Below, one piece after another: positions 9,564 through 18,405 of a stretch of 64,000 bases of DNA (its first letter is position 1; each line of letters opens with the position of its first letter). The notes under the pieces were generated by a model, which was not told where the DNA came from, did no database searches, and worked only from the letters and a program-made list of their open reading frames with translations. The DNA comes from an uncultured Pelagibacteraceae bacterium. GTDB taxonomy: Bacteria; Pseudomonadota; Alphaproteobacteria; Pelagibacterales; Pelagibacteraceae. Location of the stretch: positions 1 through 64,000 of the forward strand of contig CACIZB010000001.1 of assembly GCA_902591025.1 (NCBI GenBank). Direction: 5' to 3'. The translations under genes and the position numbers were made by a program.

Positions 9564-9838
9564 TGTTTATAATACATTGTCCATATTGTGGTGAAAGAGA
9601 GCAGAGTGAATTCAAAGCAGGTGGTGAAGCCCACATAAGTAGACCAAAACAACCAAGTGAATTAAGTGATGATCAATGGGCAGAATATTTGTTTATGAGA
9701 AAAAATATTAAAGGTGTCCAATATGAAAGATGGGTACACACTCATGGATGTAGAAAATGGTTTAATATAATCCGAGACACGTCCAACGATCAGATACAAG
9801 CAGTCTATAAAATGGGTGAAAAACCCCCAATAAAATAA
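9563..9838 (+). CDS. soxD: Sarcosine oxidase delta subunit
   Basis: Small zinc-binding subunit of heterotetrameric sarcosine oxidase. 91 residues, the normal length. HCPYCGERE gives Cys6 and Cys9, and WVHTHGCRKWF gives His59 and Cys63, matching the zinc ligands known in the family. EHRxQSEF-like and DDQWAEYLFMR segments are also typical. It lies between soxB (1-base overlap) and soxA (3-base gap). Confidence 0.94.
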   Translation: MFIIHCPYCGEREQSEFKAGGEAHISRPKQPSELSDDQWAEYLFMRKNIKGVQYERWVHTHGCRKWFNIIRDTSNDQIQAVYKMGEKPPIK

Positions 9839-9841
9839 ATA

Positions 9842-12800
9842 ATGACAAAAAATTTGAGAGTTAAAACAAGTAAATTTATCGACGAAACATACAAAGTTTC
9901 ATTTAAGTTTAACGGAAAAACTTACTATGGTTTTAAAGGAGATACTTTAGCTTCAGCTCTTTTAGCAAATGATATTCATTTAGTTGCTAGAAGTTTTAAA
10001 TATCATAGGCCTCGTGGTATAATGACAGCAGGTTCAGAAGAACCAAATGCAATAGTACAATTGCATAAAAACACATCTAGAACAGAACCGAATGTCAGAG
10101 CCACTGAAATAGAAATTTATGATGGTCTTGAAGCTTCAAGTCAAAATTGTTGGCCAAGTGTAAATTTTGATATTGGTGGAATAAATAATTTCTTGAGTCC
10201 AGTCTTGCCAGCAGGTTTTTATTATAAAACATTTATGTGGCCTGCAAGTTTTTGGGAAAAATATGAATATTTTATTAGAAAATCTGCGGGATTGGGTAAA
10301 TCTCCATCAACGCCTGATCCTGATATATATGAACATAGATATATACATTGTGACGTTTTGATTATTGGAGCTGGTATTTCAGGAGTCATGGCAGCTAAAG
10401 TAGCGGCAAAAAATGGTTTTAAAACTCTTTTAATTGAAGAAAAAAATTATTTAGGAGGAGAAACAATTTATCAAGACTCAGAACATTTTAAAATCAATAA
10501 CCAAACATCAGGCTCTTGGTTGGATAAAGAAATTAATGAGATAAAAAAAATTAAAAATTTAGAAATTAAAACAAGAACAAGTGTAGCAGCTTTTCATGGA
10601 TACAATTTTTTATTAGCAAGAGAAAATTTAACTGATCACTTACCTATAGAACAAAGAAATGGTAAAACACGTCAAAGACTGCTTAAGATAAGGGCAAAAA
10701 AAGTTATAACTGCAACAGGATCTTTGGAAAGACCCCTAATTTTTGATAATAATGACCGTCCAGGTATTTTACTTTCTTCAGCAATTAATAAGTATGCGAG
10801 TTTGTTTGGTGTTGCTTGTGGAGAAAAAAATATTTTATTTACAAATAATGACAGTGCTTATGAAACGGCAGCTAATTTATTTAAAAAAGGAATAAGTATT
10901 GAGGCTATAATTGATAATAGAGAGGAAATTGACTCAAAACTAATTAAAGAGTCTGAAAAAAATAATATCAAAATCTATAAGGGTTACACTATTGTAGATA
11001 CTTATGGTTATAAAAGAATCAATAAAATTTCAATAATGCAACTTTCTAAAGATGGTCAAAAAGTAGTTGGATCAAAAATTTTAATTCCTTGTGACTGTCT
11101 TGGTATTTCAGGAGGTTGGACTCCATCTGTACATCTTTTTACACAATCAGGTGGAAAGCTAAAATTTAGAGATAATGATCAAGTTTTTATTCCAAACACA
11201 TATCCCTCGGATCAAATTAGTATAGGTTCTTGTAATGGTGATTTTACTCTAGATGAAATATTGTCTAATATATCTAAAACACTAAAAGAATTTTTGGGGA
11301 TAAATAAAACAGGTTATGAAAATTTAGAAGTACAAACCTCCTTCAACAAATCAAAAAGAAATATATGGTTACTTCCATCAGATAAAATTGTTGGAAAAAC
11401 AAAGTCTTTTGTTGACTTCCAAAACGATGCTACTGCAAAGGATATAAAATTAGCATTAAGGGAAGGTTTTAGATCAATAGAACATGTAAAAAGATACACA
11501 ACTACTGGAATGGGAACTGACCAAGGTAAGCTTGGAAATATGCATGCATTAGGAATAATTTCTGAAATATCTGGATCTAAAATGGGAGAACTTGGTACAA
11601 CAACTTTTAGGCCGCCCTACACTCCTTTAACTTTTGGTACTATCGTTGGAAGAAACGTAGGAGAGTATTTTGATGTTTATAGAAAAACACCTATGCATGA
11701 TTGGCATGTTAAAAATAAAGCTAAATTTGAAAATGTTGGCCAATGGAAAAGAGCTTGGTATTACCCAAAAAATAACGAAAGTATGCATGATGCTGTTCAG
11801 AGGGAAAGTAAAGCAGCTAGAGATAGTGCAGGAATTTTAGATGCCTCGACATTAGGTAAGATTGATATTCAAGGCACAGATGCATCAGAGTTTTTAAATA
11901 GAGTTTACACAAATGCATGGTCAAAACTTGATATAGGTAAATGCAGATATGGTCTGATGCTTAATGAAGATGGAATGGTGTATGATGATGGAGTTACAAC
12001 TCGATTAAATGAAAATCATTATATAATGACTACAACAACTGGGGGTGCTGCCACAGTTTTAGGGAAATTAGAGGATTATTTACAAACAGAATGGCCTGAA
12101 TTAGATGTTTATTTAACCTCAGTTACTGATCATTACGCAACTATCAGTGTTTGTGGACCAAAAAGTAAAAAAATTATTTCTCAAGTAATCCCTAACCTTG
12201 ATTTATCAGATGATAATTTTCCTCATATGTCTTTTAAGGATACTAAGATTAATGAAATAAAATGCAGAGTAATGAGAATTAGTTTTACTGGAGAACAAAG
12301 TTATGAAATTAATGTTCAAGCTAATTATGGTAAATCCGTTTGGGAAAAGTGTATGAAAGCAGGAAAAGAATTTAATATTACTCCTTACGGTACCGAGACT
12401 ATGCATTTGTTAAGAGCTGAAAAAGGTTTTATTATTGTTGGTCAAGATACTGATGCCACTATGACGCCAATAGATTTACAGATGAATTGGATAGTAAGTA
12501 AGAAGAAATACGATTTTATAGGCAAAAGATCTTTATACAGGTCGGATACAATGAGAGATGATAGAAAACAGTTGGTCGGACTTCTAACAGAAAATCCAGA
12601 TGAAATTTTAGAGGAAGGAGCTCAAATAGTTGCTAATTTCAATAAGTCTCCAGTTGAAATGTTGGGGCATGTAACTTCTAGTTACTACAGCCCTAATTTA
12701 AAAAAATCTATAGCTCTTGGATTCGTACGGGGTGGAAAAAATATGATGGGTCAAAAATTAATCATCCCAATGGAAAATAAAAAAATTAATGTCACTGTTG

Positions 12801-12847
12801 CTGACCCAGTATTTTTAGATAAGGAGAATAAAAGATTAAATGCTTAA
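9842..12847 (+). CDS. soxA: Sarcosine oxidase alpha subunit
   Basis: Largest subunit of the sarcosine oxidase complex, 1001 residues as expected. The N-terminal ferredoxin-like part (about 18-100) includes SFKYHRPRGI. An NAD-binding Rossmann motif follows in LIIGAGISGVMAAKVAAKNG (about 173-192). From about 620 the C-terminal half is a GcvT-like aminomethyltransferase domain that binds tetrahydrofolate and receives the methylene group, with DASTLGKIDIQG and GTETMHLLRAEKGF. It overlaps soxG by eight bases. Confidence 0.95.
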   Translation: MTKNLRVKTSKFIDETYKVSFKFNGKTYYGFKGDTLASALLANDIHLVARSFKYHRPRGIMTAGSEEPNAIVQLHKNTSRTEPNVRATEIEIYDGLEASSQNCWPSVNFDIGGINNFLSPVLPAGFYYKTFMWPASFWEKYEYFIRKSAGLGKSPSTPDPDIYEHRYIHCDVLIIGAGISGVMAAKVAAKNGFKTLLIEEKNYLGGETIYQDSEHFKINNQTSGSWLDKEINEIKKIKNLEIKTRTSVAAFHGYNFLLARENLTDHLPIEQRNGKTRQRLLKIRAKKVITATGSLERPLIFDNNDRPGILLSSAINKYASLFGVACGEKNILFTNNDSAYETAANLFKKGISIEAIIDNREEIDSKLIKESEKNNIKIYKGYTIVDTYGYKRINKISIMQLSKDGQKVVGSKILIPCDCLGISGGWTPSVHLFTQSGGKLKFRDNDQVFIPNTYPSDQISIGSCNGDFTLDEILSNISKTLKEFLGINKTGYENLEVQTSFNKSKRNIWLLPSDKIVGKTKSFVDFQNDATAKDIKLALREGFRSIEHVKRYTTTGMGTDQGKLGNMHALGIISEISGSKMGELGTTTFRPPYTPLTFGTIVGRNVGEYFDVYRKTPMHDWHVKNKAKFENVGQWKRAWYYPKNNESMHDAVQRESKAARDSAGILDASTLGKIDIQGTDASEFLNRVYTNAWSKLDIGKCRYGLMLNEDGMVYDDGVTTRLNENHYIMTTTTGGAATVLGKLEDYLQTEWPELDVYLTSVTDHYATISVCGPKSKKIISQVIPNLDLSDDNFPHMSFKDTKINEIKCRVMRISFTGEQSYEINVQANYGKSVWEKCMKAGKEFNITPYGTETMHLLRAEKGFIIVGQDTDATMTPIDLQMNWIVSKKKYDFIGKRSLYRSDTMRDDRKQLVGLLTENPDEILEEGAQIVANFNKSPVEMLGHVTSSYYSPNLKKSIALGFVRGGKNMMGQKLIIPMENKKINVTVADPVFLDKENKRLNA

Positions 12848-13403
12848 TTATTCAAATCCAATAACTGAACAAAAATCTTACTCAGGATTACAATTGAAAG
12901 AAATTAATCCTATTATGAAATTAATTGTAAGAGGTAAAAAAAGAGAATTTTTATCTGCAATTGGTCAATCTTTAAACTTACTTTTACCTAATGAGCCAAA
13001 TACTTCGACAAGGACTGACAAATTAACTGCTCTTTGGTTGAGCCCTGATGAGTGGATGATTTATTCAAATGAAACTTCTAATCTAGACAATAATGACTAC
13101 GATATAGAAAATATCCTTAACAAAAAAATTAGCAAAACAAATTTAGGTGCTATTACAAATGTTACAGATCAATTTGTGTTGATCAACCTTAAAGGTGATA
13201 AGATATATGACTTGTTTGAAACAGGATCACCATTTAATTTCAACAAATTTAGAAACAAAGTGGGCTCTGTAACCCAAACGATTCTAGCAAAAATTGATGT
13301 TATTATCCAAAATACAAATCAAAACGAGGTGAATCTTTTTGTAAGACGCTCATTTTCTCAACATTTATTCTCTTGGATGAATGATAGTGCGTCAAGATTA
13401 TAG
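12840..13403 (+). CDS. soxG: Sarcosine oxidase gamma subunit
   Basis: Fourth subunit of the heterotetramer, structurally related to the folate-binding GcvT/YgfZ fold. 187 residues. Family features seen are LWLSPDEWMIYS, AITNVTDQFVLINLKG and RRSFSQHLFSWM. Gamma subunits are poorly conserved, so position after soxA and these motifs together carry the call. The next gene, a transporter binding protein, starts 34 bases downstream on the same strand. Confidence 0.9.
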   Translation: MLNYSNPITEQKSYSGLQLKEINPIMKLIVRGKKREFLSAIGQSLNLLLPNEPNTSTRTDKLTALWLSPDEWMIYSNETSNLDNNDYDIENILNKKISKTNLGAITNVTDQFVLINLKGDKIYDLFETGSPFNFNKFRNKVGSVTQTILAKIDVIIQNTNQNEVNLFVRRSFSQHLFSWMNDSASRL

Positions 13404-13437
13404 TCACATTTATTTTTAATATGAGCTATTAGAGAGT

Positions 13438-14205
13438 ATGAAAAAATTATTTTTTATCGCATTAATTGCTCTTTTACCCCTAAATTTAAACGCAGAGTCT
13501 AACTTAGACAAAATTAAATCAACTGGTGTCCTAAAAGTTGGAACCACTGGTGATTGGGATCCAATGACTATGAAGGATCCAGCTACAAATAAATATAAAG
13601 GTTTTGACATCGATGTGATGAATGAATTAGCAAAAGACATGGGCGTAAAAATTGAGTTTATTCCTGCTGAGTGGAAAACAATTGTTTCAGGTATTACATC
13701 AGAAAGATATGATATTTCTACCAGTGTAACTAAAACTCCAAAAAGAGCTGAGGTTGCAGGCTTTACTGATACATATTACAAATACGCTACTGTACCACTT
13801 GTTCTCAAAAAGAATTTAAAAAAATTTCCAACTTGGGACTCTCTTAACAATTCAAATGTAACTATTGCAACCACTCTTGGTACTTCTCAAGAGGAGAAGG
13901 CAAAAGAATTTTTTCCAAAATCAAAATTAAATTCAGTTGAAGCTCCTGCAAGAGATTTTCAAGAGGTTTTGGCTGGCAGAGCTGATGGTAATATCACAAG
14001 CTCAACAGAGGCAAATAAATTGGTTATTAAATATCCTCAGCTAGCAATCGTTCCAGATGGTGGAAAAAATCCTGCATTTTTAGCAATGATGGTTCCAAAG
14101 GGCGATAATAAATGGAACAGTTATGTTAATAATTGGATTAAAAAGAAGAAGTCATCAGGTTTTTTTACTAAGTTATTAGCTAAATATAATCTTAAAAGTC
14201 TATAA
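13438..14205 (+). CDS. Periplasmic amino-acid-type substrate-binding protein (SBP family 3)
   Basis: Likely the binding protein of a polar-amino-acid ABC transporter. 255 residues. The signal peptide [19 protein letters not shown] has a plausible cleavage after Ala19. The family-3 core is visible: [29 protein letters not shown], and [15 protein letters not shown]. The N-terminal half also resembles periplasmic cyclohexadienyl dehydratase (PheC), a member of the same fold, so an enzymatic role is a real alternative. The permease that follows by 40 bases favours transport. The substrate cannot be read from sequence; sarcosine or a related methylamine is only a contextual guess. Confidence 0.82.
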   Translation: MKKLFFIALIALLPLNLNAESNLDKIKSTGVLKVGTTGDWDPMTMKDPATNKYKGFDIDVMNELAKDMGVKIEFIPAEWKTIVSGITSERYDISTSVTKTPKRAEVAGFTDTYYKYATVPLVLKKNLKKFPTWDSLNNSNVTIATTLGTSQEEKAKEFFPKSKLNSVEAPARDFQEVLAGRADGNITSSTEANKLVIKYPQLAIVPDGGKNPAFLAMMVPKGDNKWNSYVNNWIKKKKSSGFFTKLLAKYNLKSL

Positions 14206-14245
14206 TCAATTAGTAATTAATTTTTAATTCTTTATAACCTAAAGA

Positions 14246-14977
14246 GTGAGAAATTTATTTTTTTTACTTTTAATATTACCTTTAACTTCTTGTGGTAAAA
14301 ATGAACTCAACTGGTTAATTTTGTCTCCAAATAATATAGAGGGACTAACTAATCTTAAATTTTTATTAAGTGGTTTAACCACAACAATTTTTATCTCAGT
14401 AATTTCAATAATTATATCTATTTTTTTAGGGCTTGTTGTTGCTATACCATCGTTAGCAAAAAATAAATTTTTAACTTATCTGAATATTGGTTATGTGGAA
14501 ATCGTCAGAGCAATCCCATTATTAGTTTTGATTTTGTGGATCTATTATGGTTTACCTATTATGACTGGTATAAGTTTTAGTCCTTTTGTTTCAGGTATTA
14601 TTGCTTTATCTATAAGTGAAAGTGCTTTCCAAGCAGAAATATTCAGAGCAGGAATTAATTCAATTAAAAAATCTCAATGGGAGGCTGGAAGCTCTTTAGG
14701 ATTTGGTTTTTTTAGAAAATTAAGATTAGTTATCTTACCTCAAGCAATAAAGAATATTTTGCCTGCTATAGGTAATCAATTTGTTTACGTTTTAAAAATG
14801 TCTTCCCTGGTATCAATCATAGGTATTGGTGATTTAACTAGAAAGGCTAATGAATTAGTGGTTACTACTTATAGACCATTAGAAATATATACATTTTTAA
14901 TTTTAGAATATTTAATCTTAATATTAATTGTCTCTTATTTGGTTAGAAAATTAGAAAAAAAAATGCAAAAAGATTAG
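14246..14977 (+). CDS. Amino-acid ABC transporter permease (HisM/GlnP type)
   Basis: Inner-membrane permease of a polar-amino-acid ABC importer. 243 residues with several hydrophobic segments. The EAA loop SQWEAGSSLGFG continues to ILPQAIKNILPAIGNQFV, the site that contacts the ATPase. The start is GTG at 14246; no in-frame ATG suits better. Oddly, the extreme N-terminus LLLILPLTSCGKN reads like a lipoprotein signal with Cys16. No ATP-binding subunit gene is adjacent, so it probably shares an ATPase encoded elsewhere. Its stop overlaps the convergent nuclease stop by four bases. Confidence 0.88.
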   Translation: MRNLFFLLLILPLTSCGKNELNWLILSPNNIEGLTNLKFLLSGLTTTIFISVISIIISIFLGLVVAIPSLAKNKFLTYLNIGYVEIVRAIPLLVLILWIYYGLPIMTGISFSPFVSGIIALSISESAFQAEIFRAGINSIKKSQWEAGSSLGFGFFRKLRLVILPQAIKNILPAIGNQFVYVLKMSSLVSIIGIGDLTRKANELVVTTYRPLEIYTFLILEYLILILIVSYLVRKLEKKMQKD

Positions 14978-15501
14978 TTTTTTCTTCTATAATCCCATGG
15001 CATTTCAAAAGTACCTGACCATAGACCCCTTTTTTCTTTTTTAGCTAAAATTTCTTTAGACACAAATTTTTTAGAGTATTTTCTATAGGCTACAGCTAAA
15101 CCGTATTCCACCATCCAAGAATTAATACTTCTTTTATTTTTAAAACATTCTGCAATATATCTTTTATATCGGTCTCTATTAGTCCATTCACACGTTAAAA
15201 ATTTATTATTTATCTTGGTCTTAAGTTTGTTTGTAGATATCTGACCACAAGGGTAATTTTTATTAAATGATAAAAAAGAGATTGTTAACCAAGTCTTTTT
15301 GCATTTTTGGTCTCTTTCTGGTGCATCAATACCTAAAAGACGTATTTTTTTTCCATCAATTCGAATTGTATCACCATCAATTACCTTTGCTATACCTGAA
15401 ATGACTTTAATTTCCTCTGACTTTAAACCGCTATAATTTGAGAAAAAAAAAATAAGACAAGTACTAGCTAGTAAAAAAATTTTTATTTTGTTTAAAAACA
15501 T
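14974..15501 (-). CDS. Thermonuclease-like (SNase family) secreted nuclease
   Basis: Probable Ca-dependent nuclease of the staphylococcal nuclease fold, exported or membrane-anchored. 175 residues. A hydrophobic N-terminus (about 8-25) is followed by VIDGDTIRIDGKKIRLLGIDAPE, carrying the first catalytic Arg and Glu, then RDRYKRYIAEC with the second Arg, and GLAVAYRKYSKKF. The biological role is not known for most bacterial members. Its start lies 38 bases inside the 3' end of the upstream MATE gene. Confidence 0.85.
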   Translation of the reverse strand: MFLNKIKIFLLASTCLIFFFSNYSGLKSEEIKVISGIAKVIDGDTIRIDGKKIRLLGIDAPERDQKCKKTWLTISFLSFNKNYPCGQISTNKLKTKINNKFLTCEWTNRDRYKRYIAECFKNKRSINSWMVEYGLAVAYRKYSKKFVSKEILAKKEKRGLWSGTFEMPWDYRRKN

Positions 15502-16834
15502 TATTTAAGAAATATCCAATAAACATTAAAACTGCAATTCCCATCAACCAATTAGTTACTAAAATAGTGTAAAAAATATCTTCATAATTTCCACCTCTTA
15601 TATTTATTACATACCACAAGCTTAAAAACGGTAAAGCCGTTAATCTTAAAATGCTCATATAAAGACTATACAAAGGTTTTTTAACCGCTTGAAATATTGC
15701 GGTAGTTATAAAAAATACAGGATAAATTGGTCCTATTAATGCAGCAACTTTTAAGTAAATAACACCATGTCTAATTGCCTCTAAGTTATCTGTAAATAGT
15801 GAAACTAAAAATTCTGCCCCAAAAAAGATTATCACACCTGCACAAATCATAAAGGCAGATCCAAATGTAAGAGCTTTTTTATATAGTTCTCTTAACCGAT
15901 CGTAACTTCTTGCTCCAAAATTTTGTCCACCAATCGATAACACCGCAGTATTTAACCCAATTACAGGAAGTAAAAAAACCTGCTCGATCCTCAATGCTGA
16001 ACCATAACCCGCTGTAGCTAAATCACCAAATTGACCAATAAAATAAAGAATATTGAATATACCAACACCTATTAACAACATACTAAACATTACAGGAATG
16101 GTCTGATAAATTAACTCTCCTAATAGATTAAATTTTGGAATAAAACATTTGAATTTTAAATACTGCTTTAATTCACAACAATAAACTTTATGAGCCAAAT
16201 AAAGTAAACCAATAAACTGAGCGACTACAGTTGCTATAGCTAATCCTGCAATACCAAAAGCTGGGATAAATCCGTATCCAAAAATGAATAAAGGATTTAA
16301 AAAAATATTCAAAAAGAAACTAAAAATTAATACATTTCTATAACTTTTCGTATCCCCTTGTGCGTTTAGAGTCCCATTCAAAGATATTTGAATTAAAACT
16401 ATTATCGTTCCATAAAAAATAATGTCTAAGTATTTTCTTGATAAAATTATACCTTCTTGGTCTGATCCCATTATAGAAAGTAAAAAATCTGAGGCACCTA
16501 AACCAAAAAAAGTAACTAGAATAGATAAAAAAATTGCAAATATTATTGACTGAGCAACAAACAATGAGGCTTTTTTTTTGTTATTCGCGCCTATATTGTT
16601 GCCAATCAAAGTGTTTGTTCCAGCTGTCAGTCCAACACCAATAGCAATAATGATAAAATAAATTGGGAAAGATTTTGCAATAGCAGCTATTGCTTCAGCT
16701 GATATTCTACCAGCAAACCAAGTATCAACTAGATTATAAAAAGTTTGGAACAATGAGCCAACACTTGCAGGAATTGTCACTTTTCTAAGTAAAAACCATA
16801 TTGGATCTTTAGTGAGTTTAAGCTTTTGAGACAA
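15464..16834 (-). CDS. MATE family efflux transporter
   Basis: Cation-coupled multidrug/toxin extrusion family membrane protein. 456 residues, with about 12 hydrophobic segments in two halves. Typical segments are IPASVGSLFQTFYNLVDTWF near the N-terminus, and GYGSALRIEQVFLLPVIGLN and NFGARSYDRLREL in the second half, equivalent to the family's QNFGA motif. The substrate is unknown. It begins 8 bases after trhO on the same strand and overlaps the nuclease gene by 38 bases. Confidence 0.9.
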   Translation of the reverse strand: MSQKLKLTKDPIWFLLRKVTIPASVGSLFQTFYNLVDTWFAGRISAEAIAAIAKSFPIYFIIIAIGVGLTAGTNTLIGNNIGANNKKKASLFVAQSIIFAIFLSILVTFFGLGASDFLLSIMGSDQEGIILSRKYLDIIFYGTIIVLIQISLNGTLNAQGDTKSYRNVLIFSFFLNIFLNPLFIFGYGFIPAFGIAGLAIATVVAQFIGLLYLAHKVYCCELKQYLKFKCFIPKFNLLGELIYQTIPVMFSMLLIGVGIFNILYFIGQFGDLATAGYGSALRIEQVFLLPVIGLNTAVLSIGGQNFGARSYDRLRELYKKALTFGSAFMICAGVIIFFGAEFLVSLFTDNLEAIRHGVIYLKVAALIGPIYPVFFITTAIFQAVKKPLYSLYMSILRLTALPFLSLWYVINIRGGNYEDIFYTILVTNWLMGIAVLMFIGYFLNNVFKQNKNFFTS

Positions 16835-16842
16835 TTATATCC

Positions 16843-17751
16843 TTATTTATATTCTTTTTGAAAATTATATTTTTTTCCTGATAGCTTTGCTTTATATATC
16901 TGACTTTGTCTCATTCTGAAACGAGATTTTTGATTTTTTGTAAGTTTATCAAAACAATTTGGACAAGTGACTCCCTCCTCATATTTTTTGGATTCTTTAT
17001 CTTTAACTGATACTGGTTGCCTACACCCACCACAAATAGAGTATGTGCCTTGAACTAATCCATGTTTTAAACTAACTCTATTATCAAAAACAAAACATTC
17101 GCCTTTCCATAAACTATTTTTTGGTTTAATTTTCTTTAAATAATTTAGAATTCCACCTTTAAGTTGATAAATTTTTTTAAAACCTCTTTTTTTTAAATAT
17201 ATAGAAGCCTTCTCACACCTAATTCCTCCAGTACAAAACATTGCTATTGACTGGTTTTTTTTTAATTTTTTCAAGTATTTTGGGAAATCTTTAAAATTAT
17301 TGATATCTGGATTTACTGATTTTTTAAAAGATCCAACTCTATTTTCAAATGGCTTTCTTACATCTAACAAAAATGTTTCTTTATTATTGATCAATTCATT
17401 CCATTTTCTTGGTTCAATATGACTACTCTTTTTATCAAATCTATTGTGTATTTTAAGGTTCATAGGTACAACTTCTTTCTTTATTTTTACTTTTGGTTTG
17501 TGGAAAGGATTGAACTTACTTTTTGAATTACTAATACTATCAAAATTTTTTAGTCCGAAAATATTCTTCAATTTGATAATAGAATTTTTGATATCATAGT
17601 TTTTTCCTGATATAGATCCATTTAAACCTTCTTTGGATATAATAATTAAACCACGTAAGTTATTGTTAATTAAAATATTGTTTAAAATTTTTTGATTTTT
17701 TTTTAAATCATTAATTTTATGAAATTTATAAAAACCGAATATTGTAAACAT
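16843..17751 (-). CDS. trhO: tRNA uridine-34 hydroxylase (rhodanese-like TrhO/YceA)
   Basis: Family members hydroxylate U34 of certain tRNAs to ho5U using oxygen. 302 residues. An N-terminal acylphosphatase-like domain (about 1-95, with KEGLNGSISG) is followed by a rhodanese domain (about 115-215) whose active loop is MFCTGGIRCEKAS with Cys173 and Cys179, the usual TrhO pattern. The C-terminal tail has a cysteine cluster, CGGCRQPV and CPNC, that could bind metal. The stop/start junction with the O-methyltransferase gene overlaps by one base. Confidence 0.9.
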   Translation of the reverse strand: MFTIFGFYKFHKINDLKKNQKILNNILINNNLRGLIIISKEGLNGSISGKNYDIKNSIIKLKNIFGLKNFDSISNSKSKFNPFHKPKVKIKKEVVPMNLKIHNRFDKKSSHIEPRKWNELINNKETFLLDVRKPFENRVGSFKKSVNPDINNFKDFPKYLKKLKKNQSIAMFCTGGIRCEKASIYLKKRGFKKIYQLKGGILNYLKKIKPKNSLWKGECFVFDNRVSLKHGLVQGTYSICGGCRQPVSVKDKESKKYEEGVTCPNCFDKLTKNQKSRFRMRQSQIYKAKLSGKKYNFQKEYK

Positions 17752-18401
17752 TAAATCTTCCTACATACAGTCATACCGTCGCCAAAAGGAACAATAACTT
17801 TTTCGACTCTTTTATCTTTTGAGATAAAATCATTTAATTCTCTAATATTTTTTGTATATTTATCATTTATTTTTCTATCAACTACCTCGCCGTGCCATAA
17901 TACATTATCGATTATAATTAAACCTCCATTATTCAATAAGTCTAAAGAAATTTGATAATATCTTTTATAATTCATTTTATCAGCGTCAATAAAAACTAAA
18001 TCAAATCTCTCATCTCTAATTTTAATCAATGTTTCTAAAGCCGGATTGATAATTGTTCTGATTTTATGGTCTTGATGAGATTTTTTAAAAAAATCCACGG
18101 CAATCTTATTTGTTTTTTCATCTTTATCTAAAGCGATTATCTCACCATCATCAGGTAAGGCTAATGCCATAGACAATGTGCTTAAACCTGTAAAAGTTCC
18201 AATCTCTAGAACTTTTCTAATTTTGGAAATTTTTATGATTAGATGAAGAAATTGACATTGAGAAATGGATATTTGCATTCTTTTAATATTTCCTAATTTC
18301 AGATTATAATCTATTATTTCTTTCTGAATTGGATGAAGTTTCAAACCATGTTTTAAAATATAATCTTGTAACTGTTTAGTGATGTTAAGGTCCGAACCCA
18401 T
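17751..18401 (-). CDS. Class I SAM-dependent O-methyltransferase (catechol-OMT-like)
   Basis: 216 residues. The SAM-binding motif VLEIGTFTGLSTLSMA is at about 62-77, with an acidic residue after strand 2 in IIALDKDEKT, the catalytic/metal region DLVFIDADKMNY, and GGLIIIDNVLWHGEV. These match the small-molecule O-methyltransferase family 3 (caffeoyl-CoA OMT-like). The substrate cannot be deduced. It lies 4 bases after gatB and directly before trhO. Families like this also include tRNA hydroxyuridine methyltransferase TrmR, which would fit the trhO neighbour (methylating ho5U to mo5U); that pairing is inference. Confidence 0.85.
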   Translation of the reverse strand: MGSDLNITKQLQDYILKHGLKLHPIQKEIIDYNLKLGNIKRMQISISQCQFLHLIIKISKIRKVLEIGTFTGLSTLSMALALPDDGEIIALDKDEKTNKIAVDFFKKSHQDHKIRTIINPALETLIKIRDERFDLVFIDADKMNYKRYYQISLDLLNNGGLIIIDNVLWHGEVVDRKINDKYTKNIRELNDFISKDKRVEKVIVPFGDGMTVCRKI

Positions 18402-18405
18402 AACC

